From positions 1-64,000 of the forward strand of contig NZ_JAAXKY010000017.1 in the NCBI RefSeq assembly GCF_012911925.1: a stretch of DNA of 64,000 nucleotides, in the 5' to 3' direction. Below the pieces are notes generated by a model. It did no database searches and was not told where the DNA came from. It saw nothing but the letters and a program-made list of their open reading frames with translations. A program made the translations under genes and the position numbers. The DNA is from Pseudonocardia xinjiangensis (lineage in GTDB: Bacteria > Actinomycetota > Actinomycetes > Mycobacteriales > Pseudonocardiaceae). Positions 35,174 through 41,981 of this stretch are shown here, piece by piece. Numbering within the stretch: position 1 is the stretch's first letter; every line of letters starts with the position of its first letter.

Positions 35174-36088
35174 TCAGCGGCTCAGGGCGGTCTCCCGCTC
35201 CATGCGCGACAGCTTCTCGGGATTGCGCACGGCGTAGAGCCCGGTGATGAGGCCGTCGTCGATGCGCACCGCCATGACGGTGTCGAGCTCGCCGTCGAGC
35301 CGGACGATCAGCGCCGGGTGGCCGTTGACCTGTGCCGGCTGCAGCGACATCACGGGGGCGACCCGGCCCAGCCCGACGGTCAGCAGGCGGGCCACCTTGT
35401 CGGCCCCCACGATGGGCCGCGGCACGGCCTGCTTGACTCCGCCGCCGTCACCCAGCAGGACGACGTCCGGCGCGAGGATGTCGAGCAGGCGTTGCAGGTC
35501 GCCCGTCTCGACCGCCCGCTGGAACGCCTCGAGGGCGCCTCGGGTCTCCGCCGGGGAGACGACCCCGCGCGGCCGGCGCGCCGCCACGTGCGACCGCGCC
35601 CGGTGCGCGATCTGACGGACCGCGGCCGGGCTCTTGTCCACCGCCTCCGCGATCTCGTCGTAGTCCAGGTCGAACACCTCGCGCAGCACGAACACCGCCC
35701 GCTCGACCGGCCCGAGCGTCTCGAGCACCAGCAGCATCGCCATCGAGACGCTGTCGGCCAGCGCGACGTCCTCGGCCACGTCGGGTGCGGTGAGCAGCGG
35801 CTCGGGCAGCCAGGAGCCGACGTAGGACTCCTTGCGCCGCCCGAGCGTGCGCAGCCGGGTGAGCGCCTGGCGGGTGGTGATCCGGACCAGGTAGGCCCGC
35901 TGGTCCCGCACGACGCCGAGGTCGACGCCCACCCACCGCAGCCAGGTCTCCTGCAGGACGTCCTCCGCGTCGGCGGCCGAGCCGAGCATCTCGTAGGCGA
36001 CGGTGAACAGCAGGTTGCGGTGGGCGAGGAACGCCGCGGTGGCGGGGTCCGGGCGGTCGTCCTGGTTCATCGGCGACGCGCCGGCCAT
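35174..36088 (-). CDS. ECF sigma factor, ECF41 group, with SnoaL-like tail
   Basis: A 304-residue extracytoplasmic-function sigma factor. Sigma-2 (LLFTVAYEMLGSAADAEDVL, the ETWLRW helix) and sigma-4 domains (FDLDYDEIAEAVDKSPAAVR) are followed by a fused SnoaL/NTF2-like domain. All three ECF41 hallmarks are present: the linker WLPEPL, the DGGG loop in GDGGGVKQAV, and the terminal NPEKL. In this group the tail controls activity and no anti-sigma factor is needed. ATG 36088 follows GAGGAG. A TGTCACA-N16-TGTC promoter lies upstream on the same strand (36127-36153), suggesting autoregulation. It is divergent from a carboxymuconolactone-decarboxylase gene, the usual ECF41 partner. Confidence 0.92.
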   Translation of the reverse strand: MAGASPMNQDDRPDPATAAFLAHRNLLFTVAYEMLGSAADAEDVLQETWLRWVGVDLGVVRDQRAYLVRITTRQALTRLRTLGRRKESYVGSWLPEPLLTAPDVAEDVALADSVSMAMLLVLETLGPVERAVFVLREVFDLDYDEIAEAVDKSPAAVRQIAHRARSHVAARRPRGVVSPAETRGALEAFQRAVETGDLQRLLDILAPDVVLLGDGGGVKQAVPRPIVGADKVARLLTVGLGRVAPVMSLQPAQVNGHPALIVRLDGELDTVMAVRIDDGLITGLYAVRNPEKLSRMERETALSR

Positions 36089-36126
36089 GGGGAGCTCCTC
36101 TTCACTCTGGACTGTGCCATCCCCCA

Positions 36127-36153
36127 GACACCGGAGCAGGCCGTTCTGTGACA
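36127..36153 (-). promoter_or_regulatory. Candidate ECF41 promoter of the sigma gene
   Basis: On the minus strand TGTCACA (36153-36147) is followed by exactly 16 bases and TGTC (36130-36127). The published ECF41 consensus, as I recall it, is TGTCACA-N16-CGTC, so one base of the minus-10 differs. It lies 39 bases before the sigma start codon, suited to an autoregulated promoter. Confidence 0.6.
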
Positions 36154-36188
36154 TCGGAGCGCTATGTCGCACGTCACAGCCGCGAGGC

Positions 36189-36215
36189 TGTCACAGAGAT
36201 CGCGTCGCCGGCATC
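36189..36215 (+). promoter_or_regulatory. Candidate ECF41 promoter of the CMD gene
   Basis: TGTCACA (36189-36195), 16 bases, then CATC (36212-36215), again one mismatch from the ECF41 consensus. It lies 51 bases before the carboxymuconolactone-decarboxylase ATG. With the mirror-image site on the other strand it gives a matched divergent pair. Confidence 0.55.
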
Positions 36216-36266
36216 TCGTGGTCGCCCAGTGCGGAAGCACGTGTCACCACGAGTGAGGACGACGTC

Positions 36267-36752
36267 ATGGACGCCCGGTTCAACCTGTTCGACAACGAGC
36301 TCGCCGTCAAGTTCGCCAAGCGGTTCGCCAATGCCAGCCTGGTGATCCAGCAGTCGGCACTGCCCAAGGCCACCCAGGAGCTCGTGGCGATGCGGACCAG
36401 CCAGATCAACGGCTGCGGCTTCTGCATCGACATGCACACCAAGGAGGCCATGGCCGCGGGCGAGACCACGGTCCGACTCACCCTCGTCGCCGCCTGGCGC
36501 GAGGCCACCGTCTACACCGAGGCCGAGCGGGCCGCGCTGGCGCTCGCCGAGGAGGGCACCCGGCTCGCCGACGCCCACGACGGAGTGTCCGACGAGACCT
36601 GGGCCCAGGTGCGCAAGCACTACGACGACGACCAGATCGGCGCGCTGGTCGCGCTGGTCGCCCTGGTCAACGCGGCCAACCGGCTCAACGTGATCGTGCG
36701 CAACCCTGCTGGCTCCTACGAGCCCGGCATGTTCGCCGCCGTGGTGAGCTGA
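36267..36752 (+). CDS. Carboxymuconolactone decarboxylase / AhpD-like protein (ECF41 target)
   Basis: A 161-residue AhpD-fold protein. The redox motif C-x2-C-x3-H is intact (Cys50, Cys53, His57 in INGCGFCIDMHTKEA), which marks the peroxidase-related rather than the decarboxylase branch. It probably reduces hydroperoxides or passes electrons in the cytoplasm. It is divergent from the ECF41 sigma gene with a candidate ECF41 promoter 51 bases upstream, so it is presumably the main target. A strong hairpin follows the stop. Confidence 0.88.
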   Translation: MDARFNLFDNELAVKFAKRFANASLVIQQSALPKATQELVAMRTSQINGCGFCIDMHTKEAMAAGETTVRLTLVAAWREATVYTEAERAALALAEEGTRLADAHDGVSDETWAQVRKHYDDDQIGALVALVALVNAANRLNVIVRNPAGSYEPGMFAAVVS

Positions 36753-36770
36753 TCGACAGCCGAGTCCCGG

Positions 36771-36801
36771 CCCGGCCCGGATCATCCTGGTCCGGGCCGG
36801 G
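36771..36801. terminator. Hairpin terminator after the CMD gene
   Basis: Eleven-base perfect arms CCCGGCCCGGA and TCCGGGCCGGG around a nine-base loop, 18 bases after the stop at 36752 and 11 before the next ATG (36813). No T-run. Confidence 0.65.
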
Positions 36802-36812
36802 ATGATCGCGCC

Positions 36813-37640
36813 ATGTCCTCGAAAGCTCCGGTTTCCGATTTGACCGGATGGAACCGCACGTCTTTCACCGGCTCCGCGATCACCCACGAGTGCTACGAGA
36901 AGGGCACGGGCCCCGGCGTCGTGCTGCTCCCCGAGGTCCCGGGAATCACCCCGGAGGTGCTCGCTCTCGCCGAACACCTCGTCGGCGAGGGGTTCACCGT
37001 CGTGGTCCCGTCCCTGTACGGAACGCCGGGCCGGACCGAGACGACGGGGTACGCGCTGCCGGTGATGGCCAGGCTGTGTGTCGCCGCCGAGTTCCGCGCG
37101 TTCGCCACCAACGGCCGCCGCCCGGTCGCCGACTACGTCCGCGCGCTCGCCCGCGACCTCGCAGGCCGGACCCCAGGAGCGGGGGTCGGGGTGATCGGCA
37201 TGTGCTTCAGCGGCGGGTTCGCGCTCGCGGCCGCCGTCGACGACACGGTGCTCGCCTCCGTGCTCAGCCAGCCGTCCCTACCGCTCCCGCTCGGCGCGGC
37301 CCGCCGCGCAGACCCGGGCCTGTCGGCCGACGAGCTGGACCGGGTCGCCGAACGCACCACCACCGACGGCCTGTGCGTGCTCGGGCTGCGGTTCAGCGGG
37401 GACCGCCTCGCCCCGCCCGAGCGGTTCGCGGGGCTGCGCAGCCGCCTCGGTGAGGCGTTCGAGGTGATCGAGCTCGACGCGTCACCCGGCAACGCCGCAG
37501 GGTTCCCCAGCGCCGCGCACTCCGTACTGACGAGGGAGGTCCGCGACACCCCCGGCCATCCGACCCTGGCCGCCCGGACCCGGGTGACGGAGTTCCTGCG
37601 CGACCGGCTCGCACCGGCGCGCCGGCCGGAAGCGCCGTGA
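36813..37640 (+). CDS. Dienelactone hydrolase family protein
   Basis: A 275-residue alpha/beta hydrolase of the dienelactone hydrolase family, which opens 4-carboxymethylenebutenolide-type lactones or related esters. The cysteine nucleophile lies in IGMCFSGGFA (Cys131), the conserved acidic residue in LPEVPGI (Glu41), and the catalytic His in PSAAHSVL near residue 226. It is 60 bases downstream of the CMD gene but separated by a terminator hairpin, so it likely has its own promoter. The pairing of CMD and DLH genes recalls the protocatechuate pathway, but no other pathway gene is present, so this may be coincidence. Confidence 0.83.
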   Translation: MSSKAPVSDLTGWNRTSFTGSAITHECYEKGTGPGVVLLPEVPGITPEVLALAEHLVGEGFTVVVPSLYGTPGRTETTGYALPVMARLCVAAEFRAFATNGRRPVADYVRALARDLAGRTPGAGVGVIGMCFSGGFALAAAVDDTVLASVLSQPSLPLPLGAARRADPGLSADELDRVAERTTTDGLCVLGLRFSGDRLAPPERFAGLRSRLGEAFEVIELDASPGNAAGFPSAAHSVLTREVRDTPGHPTLAARTRVTEFLRDRLAPARRPEAP

Positions 37641-37724
37641 CACCCGCAGACGGAGTGCGGTGGTCGCGGCAGGGAACCACGTGGACGAACCCGGCTCCCC
37701 GCTTCCACCGCGGACGTCGCCCTG

Positions 37725-38174
37725 TCAGGCCTGCTGGGATCGCTTTGCCTCGAACCGCCGTACGAGTTCATCGCTCCGCGCGGCCTGGACCTTCCGTGCC
37801 TGGCCGGCCGAGAACCGCAGCAGGCCGAACGGTGCCGACAACCGGACGTGGTCGGTCACCCGGGTCCCGTCGGTGGCCGGTTCGATGCGGTAGCCGTAGT
37901 CCAAGCGGACCCCGCCAGGGCTGACTACGTCACCGGTCACGGTGCCCTCACCCAGGCGTAGGGCGACTTCGATGATGTTGTCGTAATGAAGCGGTCCCCA
38001 GCTGAAGCGCTCGACCGCGGTGTAGCGCACCACGTCCGGCTCGCGGCGGATGTTGCGGACCCCGACTATCAGCGGCGACAGGCCGACATGGTTGTCGGGG
38101 TCGGCCAGGTGCTCGAAGACCTCCACGGGAGAGGCGGGCAGGGTGGTCGTGGTGCTGAACTCGACGCTTTTCAT
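37725..38174 (-). CDS. SRPBCC-family protein
   Basis: A 149-residue START-like (SRPBCC) protein with a hydrophobic ligand pocket. It begins MKSVEFSTTTTLPASPVEVF, continues with HLADPDNHVGLSPLI and ends in the long C-terminal helix FGLLRFSAGQARKVQAARSD. No catalytic residues can be named for this superfamily. Transport or binding of a lipid or polyketide-like ligand is possible. It stands alone: the convergent neighbour ends 84 bases away and about 200 bases of unassigned sequence lie upstream. Confidence 0.78.
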   Translation of the reverse strand: MKSVEFSTTTTLPASPVEVFEHLADPDNHVGLSPLIVGVRNIRREPDVVRYTAVERFSWGPLHYDNIIEVALRLGEGTVTGDVVSPGGVRLDYGYRIEPATDGTRVTDHVRLSAPFGLLRFSAGQARKVQAARSDELVRRFEAKRSQQA

Positions 38175-38372
38175 GTGAGGTCCCGTGGCCGAGGGCGAAG
38201 GTCACGTTTGCGGGAGGAGTTTGGTCGTGCTGCGCGGTCCAGAACACGACGCTGTTCTCGTCGGTGACCGCTTGGTTGGTCTGCTGCCCGAGGCGTGACG
38301 GGCGCTACGTGCCACCGCAGATGCTTCGTGGTCTCTCTGCCTTGCGGGTGACCGACGCCGTCAGGGCCCCGC

Positions 38373-38774
38373 TCATCCCCGGACCGGAGCGTCGGGACGC
38401 TTCCCGGACCGCTCGGCCCGCAGGCGGGCCTCCGCGCGCTGCGCCTCGGCCCGGATGTTGCGCTCGCGGCGCAGCCACTCCGGCTGCTCCTCCTTCAACG
38501 CCGCGATCTGGGCGGTGGTCAGCGGCTCGGTGATCTCGGCACGGGCCAGCCCGGAGATCGACACCCCCAATCGGTCCGCGACGACCTGGCGGGGATGCGG
38601 GCCGTTGCGTCGCAGCTCGCGCAACCACTCGGGCGGATCGGCCTGCAGGGCGTCGAGCTCGTCGCGCGAGACCACCCCGGCCCGGAACTCGTCGGGCGTC
38701 GCGTCGGGGTGCACGCCCAGCTTCTTCGCCGCCGTCGCGGGCTTCATCGTCTGGGTCGACCTCTGCCGCGTCAT
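38373..38774 (-). CDS. DUF5997 family protein
   Basis: A 133-residue protein of the actinobacterial DUF5997 family, recognised from MKPATAAKKLGVHPDATPDE, the EWLRELRRNGPHPRQVVA block and LGVSISGLARAEI, which looks like a helix-turn-helix. The C-terminus is a charged helix (EAQRAEARLRAERS). ATG 38774 was chosen because the family begins a few residues before KPATAAKKLGV. It is divergent, with 43 bases between, from a LysR-like effector-domain protein, an arrangement I have seen repeatedly with this family; the two may act together as DNA-binding and sensing halves. Confidence 0.75.
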   Translation of the reverse strand: MTRQRSTQTMKPATAAKKLGVHPDATPDEFRAGVVSRDELDALQADPPEWLRELRRNGPHPRQVVADRLGVSISGLARAEITEPLTTAQIAALKEEQPEWLRRERNIRAEAQRAEARLRAERSGKRPDAPVRG

Positions 38775-38817
38775 ACACCCAGGATATCGGGGCCGGACCA
38801 GCCGATAGCCTGGGCCG

Positions 38818-39525
38818 GTGACCGAGCCGGGCGACACCGCAGCGTTCAGGCTCGGCTACGTTCCCGGCGTCACGCCGGGCAAGTGGGCGCGGATGTGGGC
38901 CGAGCGCCGTCCCCACGTCAGCCTGGAGCTCGTCACGGCGACCACGGACGAGGCGCTGGAGCTGATCCGGACCGGTGCCGTGGACGCTGCCGTGCTCCGG
39001 CTGCCGATCGACCGGACCGGGCTCCACACGATCCCGCTCTACACCGAGACCACCGTGGCCGTCGTCCCGAAGGAACACGTGGTCGCCGCGACCGAGGAGG
39101 CCACGGTCGCGGACCTGGCCGACGAGATCGTCCTCCGCCCGCAGGACGACACACTCGCCTGGCCCGGTGACCTGCCGGGGCGGTCCGCGGCGATCACCCC
39201 CGCGACGACGGCCGCGGCGATCGAGCTCGTTGCCGCGGGCGTCGGCCTCCTGGTCGTCCCCCAGTCGCTGGCCCGCCTCCACCACCGCCGGGACCTCGTC
39301 TACCGACCGCTGACCGACGCACCGGGGTCGGGCGTCGGTCTCGCCTGGCCGGACGCGGAGAACACCGACCTGATGGAAGAGTTCATCGGGATCGTCCGCG
39401 GGCGCACGGTCAACAGCTCACGCACCCCCCGCCGGGACGCAACCCCAGCACCGGGCAGACCCGCCCCCACGAAGAAGAGCACTGCCCGGCGCGCTCCCGC
39501 CCGGCGCGGTACGCACCGTCGTTGA
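38818..39525 (+). CDS. LysR-type substrate-binding domain protein lacking an HTH
   Basis: A 235-residue protein made only of the LysR effector-binding domain: the strand/helix pattern FRLGYVPGVTPGKWARMW, IRTGAVDAAVLRLPI, VAVVPKEH and the AIELVAAGVGLLVVP crossover are all there, but no DNA-binding helix-turn-helix precedes it. A basic tail (STARRAPARRGTHRR) replaces it at the C-terminus and might contact DNA or RNA. It is divergent from DUF5997, which carries an HTH-like motif, so they may work as a split regulator. Ligand unknown. Start taken as GTG 38818. Confidence 0.72.
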   Translation: MTEPGDTAAFRLGYVPGVTPGKWARMWAERRPHVSLELVTATTDEALELIRTGAVDAAVLRLPIDRTGLHTIPLYTETTVAVVPKEHVVAATEEATVADLADEIVLRPQDDTLAWPGDLPGRSAAITPATTAAAIELVAAGVGLLVVPQSLARLHHRRDLVYRPLTDAPGSGVGLAWPDAENTDLMEEFIGIVRGRTVNSSRTPRRDATPAPGRPAPTKKSTARRAPARRGTHRR

Positions 39526-39543
39526 GTTCACCCACTCGATCTC

Positions 39544-39690
39544 CTACTCGGTGGCCTTCCAGGTGTTCGCCTGCGCCGCCCGGCACAGCTCCTCCCAGCC
39601 CTTCGCCGCCTCCGAGGTGGCGAACCGCGCCTCCCACCCGTCCGGCCGAGCAGGCGGCGCGGCCCGATCCCCACGCTTCGCAGGGATCGC
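39544..39690 (-). pseudogene. Truncated toxin remnant of a TA pair
   Basis: Directly after the antitoxin stop, in the same frame, 48 codons encode KRGDRAAPPARPDGWEARF followed by ATSEAAKGWEELCRAAQANT, then a TAG stop at 39546-39544. As I recall, this is the N-terminal part of a widespread actinobacterial RelE-like toxin that normally runs about 110-130 residues. The C-terminal half with the catalytic region is gone and no start codon is left, so the toxin is dead. Confidence 0.6.
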
Positions 39691-40149
39691 TCAGGACCCG
39701 GTCGGCGCAGGCACCGGACCGAGATCATCTTCCAGCGGTCGCGACAACTCGGCCACGAGCGCGGGATCGGTGTGCACGGCCGCGGTCGCCTTCCACTCCA
39801 CCAGGACCTGCGCCAACACCGACCACCGACCCAACTCCGCCGACGCACCCACCGCCCGCACGAAGTCCGAGACGAACTGGAGCCGCTCCGCAGCGGGCAG
39901 CAGGTCAGCCCACGGGAACTCCTCGACGAGGACCTCCGCCGCCGCTTCACCAGGCAGGTGGGCGAGCGCGTTGCGCAGCGCCCGCGCCGCGTACACGGCG
40001 CCCTCAGCTGCCGAGGTAGCGGAGTCCTCACGTACCAGCAGCAGCGGAACGCCGTCCCGGCGACGCACGCGAACATCGCCCTGATCGGCCAGTGCCGCGA
40101 CACCCTTGGGATCGCGCTGCAACTCGCTCCACTGCACCTCGGTCGTCAC
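39691..40149 (-). CDS. Prevent-host-death-like antitoxin
   Basis: A 152-residue Phd/YefM-like protein: VTTEVQWSELQRDPKGVAAL followed by RVRRRDGVPLLLVRED is the DNA-binding/antitoxin fold, and the C-terminal 90 residues are helical (AEVLVEEFPWADLLPAAE). GTG 40149 begins the homologous part; a longer frame upstream has non-coding composition. Its operator, an 18-base palindrome, sits nine bases upstream. The partner toxin immediately downstream is truncated, so this antitoxin is an orphan, perhaps kept as a repressor or to neutralise related toxins. Confidence 0.7.
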   Translation of the reverse strand: MTTEVQWSELQRDPKGVAALADQGDVRVRRRDGVPLLLVREDSATSAAEGAVYAARALRNALAHLPGEAAAEVLVEEFPWADLLPAAERLQFVSDFVRAVGASAELGRWSVLAQVLVEWKATAAVHTDPALVAELSRPLEDDLGPVPAPTGS

Positions 40150-40157
40150 ACCACTAA

Positions 40158-40175
40158 TTCTGAACTTTTTCAGAA
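40158..40175. promoter_or_regulatory. Palindromic operator of the Phd-like antitoxin
   Basis: TTCTGAA-CTTT-TTCAGAA, perfect seven-base arms, directly upstream of the antitoxin GTG and in an unusually AT-rich patch that probably contains the minus-10. Position and symmetry suggest autorepression. Confidence 0.65.
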
Positions 40176-40338
40176 GTCTTCGCAAGATTGTCGGCGCCCA
40201 CCCACGTACTCCGACCCCGCCAGCCCCCGATCTGCAGCGAGGGTGTCGTTGATCTTCGCGTGGCGCGAGACAGAGGTACGTGGAGTCGAACGGAATGAAC
40301 ACTTACAGAGACCACTGCGAGGTCTCCGCAGGTGAGTA

Positions 40339-40382
40339 GGTGGGCGCGGCAGGGTTCGAACCTGCGACCGCTCGGGTGTAAG
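40339..40382. repeat. Distal attachment-site copy (44-bp tRNA-Val 3' half)
   Basis: 44 bases identical to 41869-41912, that is, the tRNA-Val from its anticodon loop to the 3' CC. Beyond 40382 the sequences diverge (AGGGGCG instead of CCGAGTG), so this copy cannot form a tRNA. Direct repeats of a tRNA 3' half are the standard att footprint of tyrosine-recombinase elements. Confidence 0.92.
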
Positions 40383-40805
40383 AGGGGCGGGCAGTGGCAC
40401 CCAGGGCCTCTACCTGTGACGACACTGCCCGACATTGCCTCATGAAGGTTGCTGTGCCACCACATTTGACTGCAGGTCGCACCACGTTTGGCTCCACGAG
40501 GGCAACGCACTTCCGACTGATCCGGACTGGAGCCGACCTATTCATCTTGGCTTCACAACGAAGCTCGTGGCCGCGCCTTGCCCCAAACCGGCGTCAGTGG
40601 CTCCTCGCGGATACACCGAGGGGACGACGTTAGGCCGGCTACTCGTCGTTGGGCTCGGCAGAAGGAGACGGATCCTCGGACTTCCCTCGTCGCGCTGACT
40701 TACGCACGGTGCGGACTGGGACAGGTACGACCGTGGTGCAGATCGCGCACGGCTCGTGGTCCCACGACACGCGCCGACACTTTGCGGATTTGATCCGTTG
40801 GCCCT

Positions 40806-40925
40806 CTACTCGCCGTGGCCCGGCGGTTCGCCGGCGGCCACGGCGCCCGTGTCGTAGCTCTCGCGGCCCTTCGCGACGGCGTCGGTGAAGTAGCGGATGG
40901 AGTGCCCCGTGGCGATGCTCAGCAC
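40806..40925 (-). pseudogene. 5' fragment of a TrwC/MobF relaxase
   Basis: Thirty-nine codons from a GTG read VLSIATGHSIRYFTDAVAKG then RESYDTGAVAAGEPPG, which matches, as I recall, the start of actinobacterial MobF relaxases (usually well over 500 residues). After GEPPG the frame leaves the family and stops at TAG 40806. Only the N-terminus survives; the catalytic tyrosines and His triad are lost. Confidence 0.6.
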
Positions 40926-40973
40926 GGCAGGCCCGATGAGGGCCTGCGCCGGGTCGGCCGTAGGTTCGTCACC

Positions 40974-41462
40974 GTGGACGGACTCAGCGGAGCTTCGCAG
41001 CCCGCCTTCGGGGTCGGCGGTGAGGCCGCGACGCTCGTCGAGTTCCTCGGGTACAAGCGGGAAGCCATCATCAGGAAGGCGCTCGACCTGCCCGACGACG
41101 CTGCGCACCGCGCCGGCGTCCCGTCCGGCACCAGTCTCACGTGGCTGATCAAGCATCTGACCGCGTCGGAGCGGCTCTGGTTCGGCGGAGCCACCATCGA
41201 CGAGTGGGAAGCCGCATCCCAGCTCGACGCCGACGAGGCGATGTCGGACCTGGTAGCCGGCTACCAGCGCGCGGCGCAGGAGTCGGACGCGATCATTGCC
41301 GCGTGGGCGGCCGACCTCGATCAGGTCATCGAGACGCCGGACAACGCGCGCCCCCGCTGCACCGCCCGCTGGATCGTCCAGCACATGATCACCGAGACCG
41401 CCCGTCATGCGGGCCATGCGGACATCCTGCGCGAGCAGATCGACGGCACGGTCGGCCGGTAG
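40974..41462 (+). CDS. DinB/DUF664 family protein
   Basis: A 162-residue DinB-like four-helix protein of the DUF664 branch: EAATLVEFLGYKREAIIRKA, the GVPSGTSLTWLIKHLTASER block, WFGGATIDEW, and the C-terminal RCTARWIVQHMITETARHA followed by GHADILREQIDG. The metal-binding His residues of the family (HL in IKHLT, HM, HAGH) are preserved, so a thiol-transfer or detoxification enzyme is likely. GTG 40974 gives the family's usual start. It lies between relaxase and integrase fragments, so it was probably cargo of the integrated element, or was captured by its decay. Confidence 0.78.
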   Translation: MDGLSGASQPAFGVGGEAATLVEFLGYKREAIIRKALDLPDDAAHRAGVPSGTSLTWLIKHLTASERLWFGGATIDEWEAASQLDADEAMSDLVAGYQRAAQESDAIIAAWAADLDQVIETPDNARPRCTARWIVQHMITETARHAGHADILREQIDGTVGR

Positions 41463-41556
41463 GCCGTCCCGTCCAGCGCGCCCGCCAGGGCGCGCATCGA
41501 CGACCACCCGATCGTGATGCCTCGGTGTGTTCGGTCCTTCGATAGTTGTGGTGCTC

Positions 41557-41781
41557 GGTCGCGTTCGTGCGCGGGTTGCGCCGCTCGCCGACCTCGTTGA
41601 GCATCCGCGTCCGTGCTTCCTCGGAGAGCTTCGCTCCCTTCGGTCCGGGCGGGATCACCTCCACGAGGGTGTGGCGCCGGCCGGTGAGCGGGTCCTGGCC
41701 GGCGTGGACGCGGAGGGCGCCACTCGGGAGCTCGTCGACGGTGCCGCGGGCGCGCCGGCGGCCGGGTCTCTTGGTGGTCAT
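41557..41781 (-). pseudogene. 5' fragment of a tyrosine integrase
   Basis: ATG 41781 starts MTTKRPGRRRARGTVDELPS, then AGQDPLTGRRHTLVEVIPPG and ARTRMLNEVGERRNPRT, the N-terminal AP2-like/SAM-like arm-binding region of actinobacterial phage/ICE integrases. Homology ends after residue 75; the frame stays open to 41389 but with foreign composition, and the catalytic R-H-R-Y domain is missing. A short in-frame deletion (ALRVHAGQDP) is also likely. It lies 88 bases from the intact tRNA-Val, the normal position for int. Confidence 0.72.
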
Positions 41782-41867
41782 CGAGCGAACGTAAGGACGG
41801 TTCGTGTCACGAGATGTGTCACGCGAGCGATCCCGCAGGTCAACGCTTGCAAATGTCCTGGTCAGGC

Positions 41868-41942
41868 TGGTGGGCGCGGCAGGGTTCGAACCTGCGACCG
41901 CTCGGGTGTAAGCCGAGTGCTCTTCCGCTGAGCTACGCGCCC
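41868..41942 (-). tRNA. tRNA-Val (anticodon TAC)
   Basis: Full cloverleaf on the minus strand: acceptor GGGCGCG/CGCGCCC, D-arm AGCTCAGCGGAAGAGC, anticodon stem CTCGG/CCGAG around loop CTTACAC (anticodon at 41910-41908), T-arm GGTTCGAACC in a GCAGG/CCTGC stem, discriminator A, and an encoded CCA (41870-41868). Its 3' half is the attachment site of the neighbouring element remnant and has been restored intact. Confidence 0.96.
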
Positions 41943-41981
41943 GGAGCCCGGTCCTGCTGGAGGATCCGGGCCCGGGAGGGG

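Larger units (their letters stand above)
40150..40805. other. Gene-poor stretch left of the element remnant
   Basis: It holds the antitoxin operator, about 160 bases with nothing recognised, then the distal copy of the tRNA-Val 3' half (40339-40382) and about 420 bases inside the integrated element. Codon bias is poor and GC is lower than in the flanks. A minus-strand open stretch at 40790-40639 ending TAG has protein-like composition (WDHEPCAICTTVVPVPV), but I could not assign it. Confidence 0.5.
40339..41912. mobile_element. Remnant of an integrative conjugative element at tRNA-Val
   Basis: Bounded by 44-bp direct repeats (40339-40382 and 41869-41912). Inside, in order: unassigned sequence, the first 39 codons of a TrwC/MobF relaxase (40925-40806), an intact DUF664 gene (40974-41462), and the first 75 codons of a tyrosine integrase (41781-41557), placed next to the intact tRNA as expected. 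Large internal deletions have removed the rest, so it cannot move. Boundaries are firm; ICE identity rests on the integrase and relaxase fragments. Confidence 0.8.

Noticed and set aside
36813-37640. Complete protocatechuate pathway from the CMD and dienelactone hydrolase genes
   Set aside because: The CMD protein is AhpD-like with a C-x2-C motif, is tied to ECF41, and no other pathway gene is present; a terminator separates the two.
41389-41556. Continuation of the integrase frame after residue 75
   Set aside because: Composition is arginine/glycine-rich shadow coding antisense to the DUF664 gene end; no homology seen.
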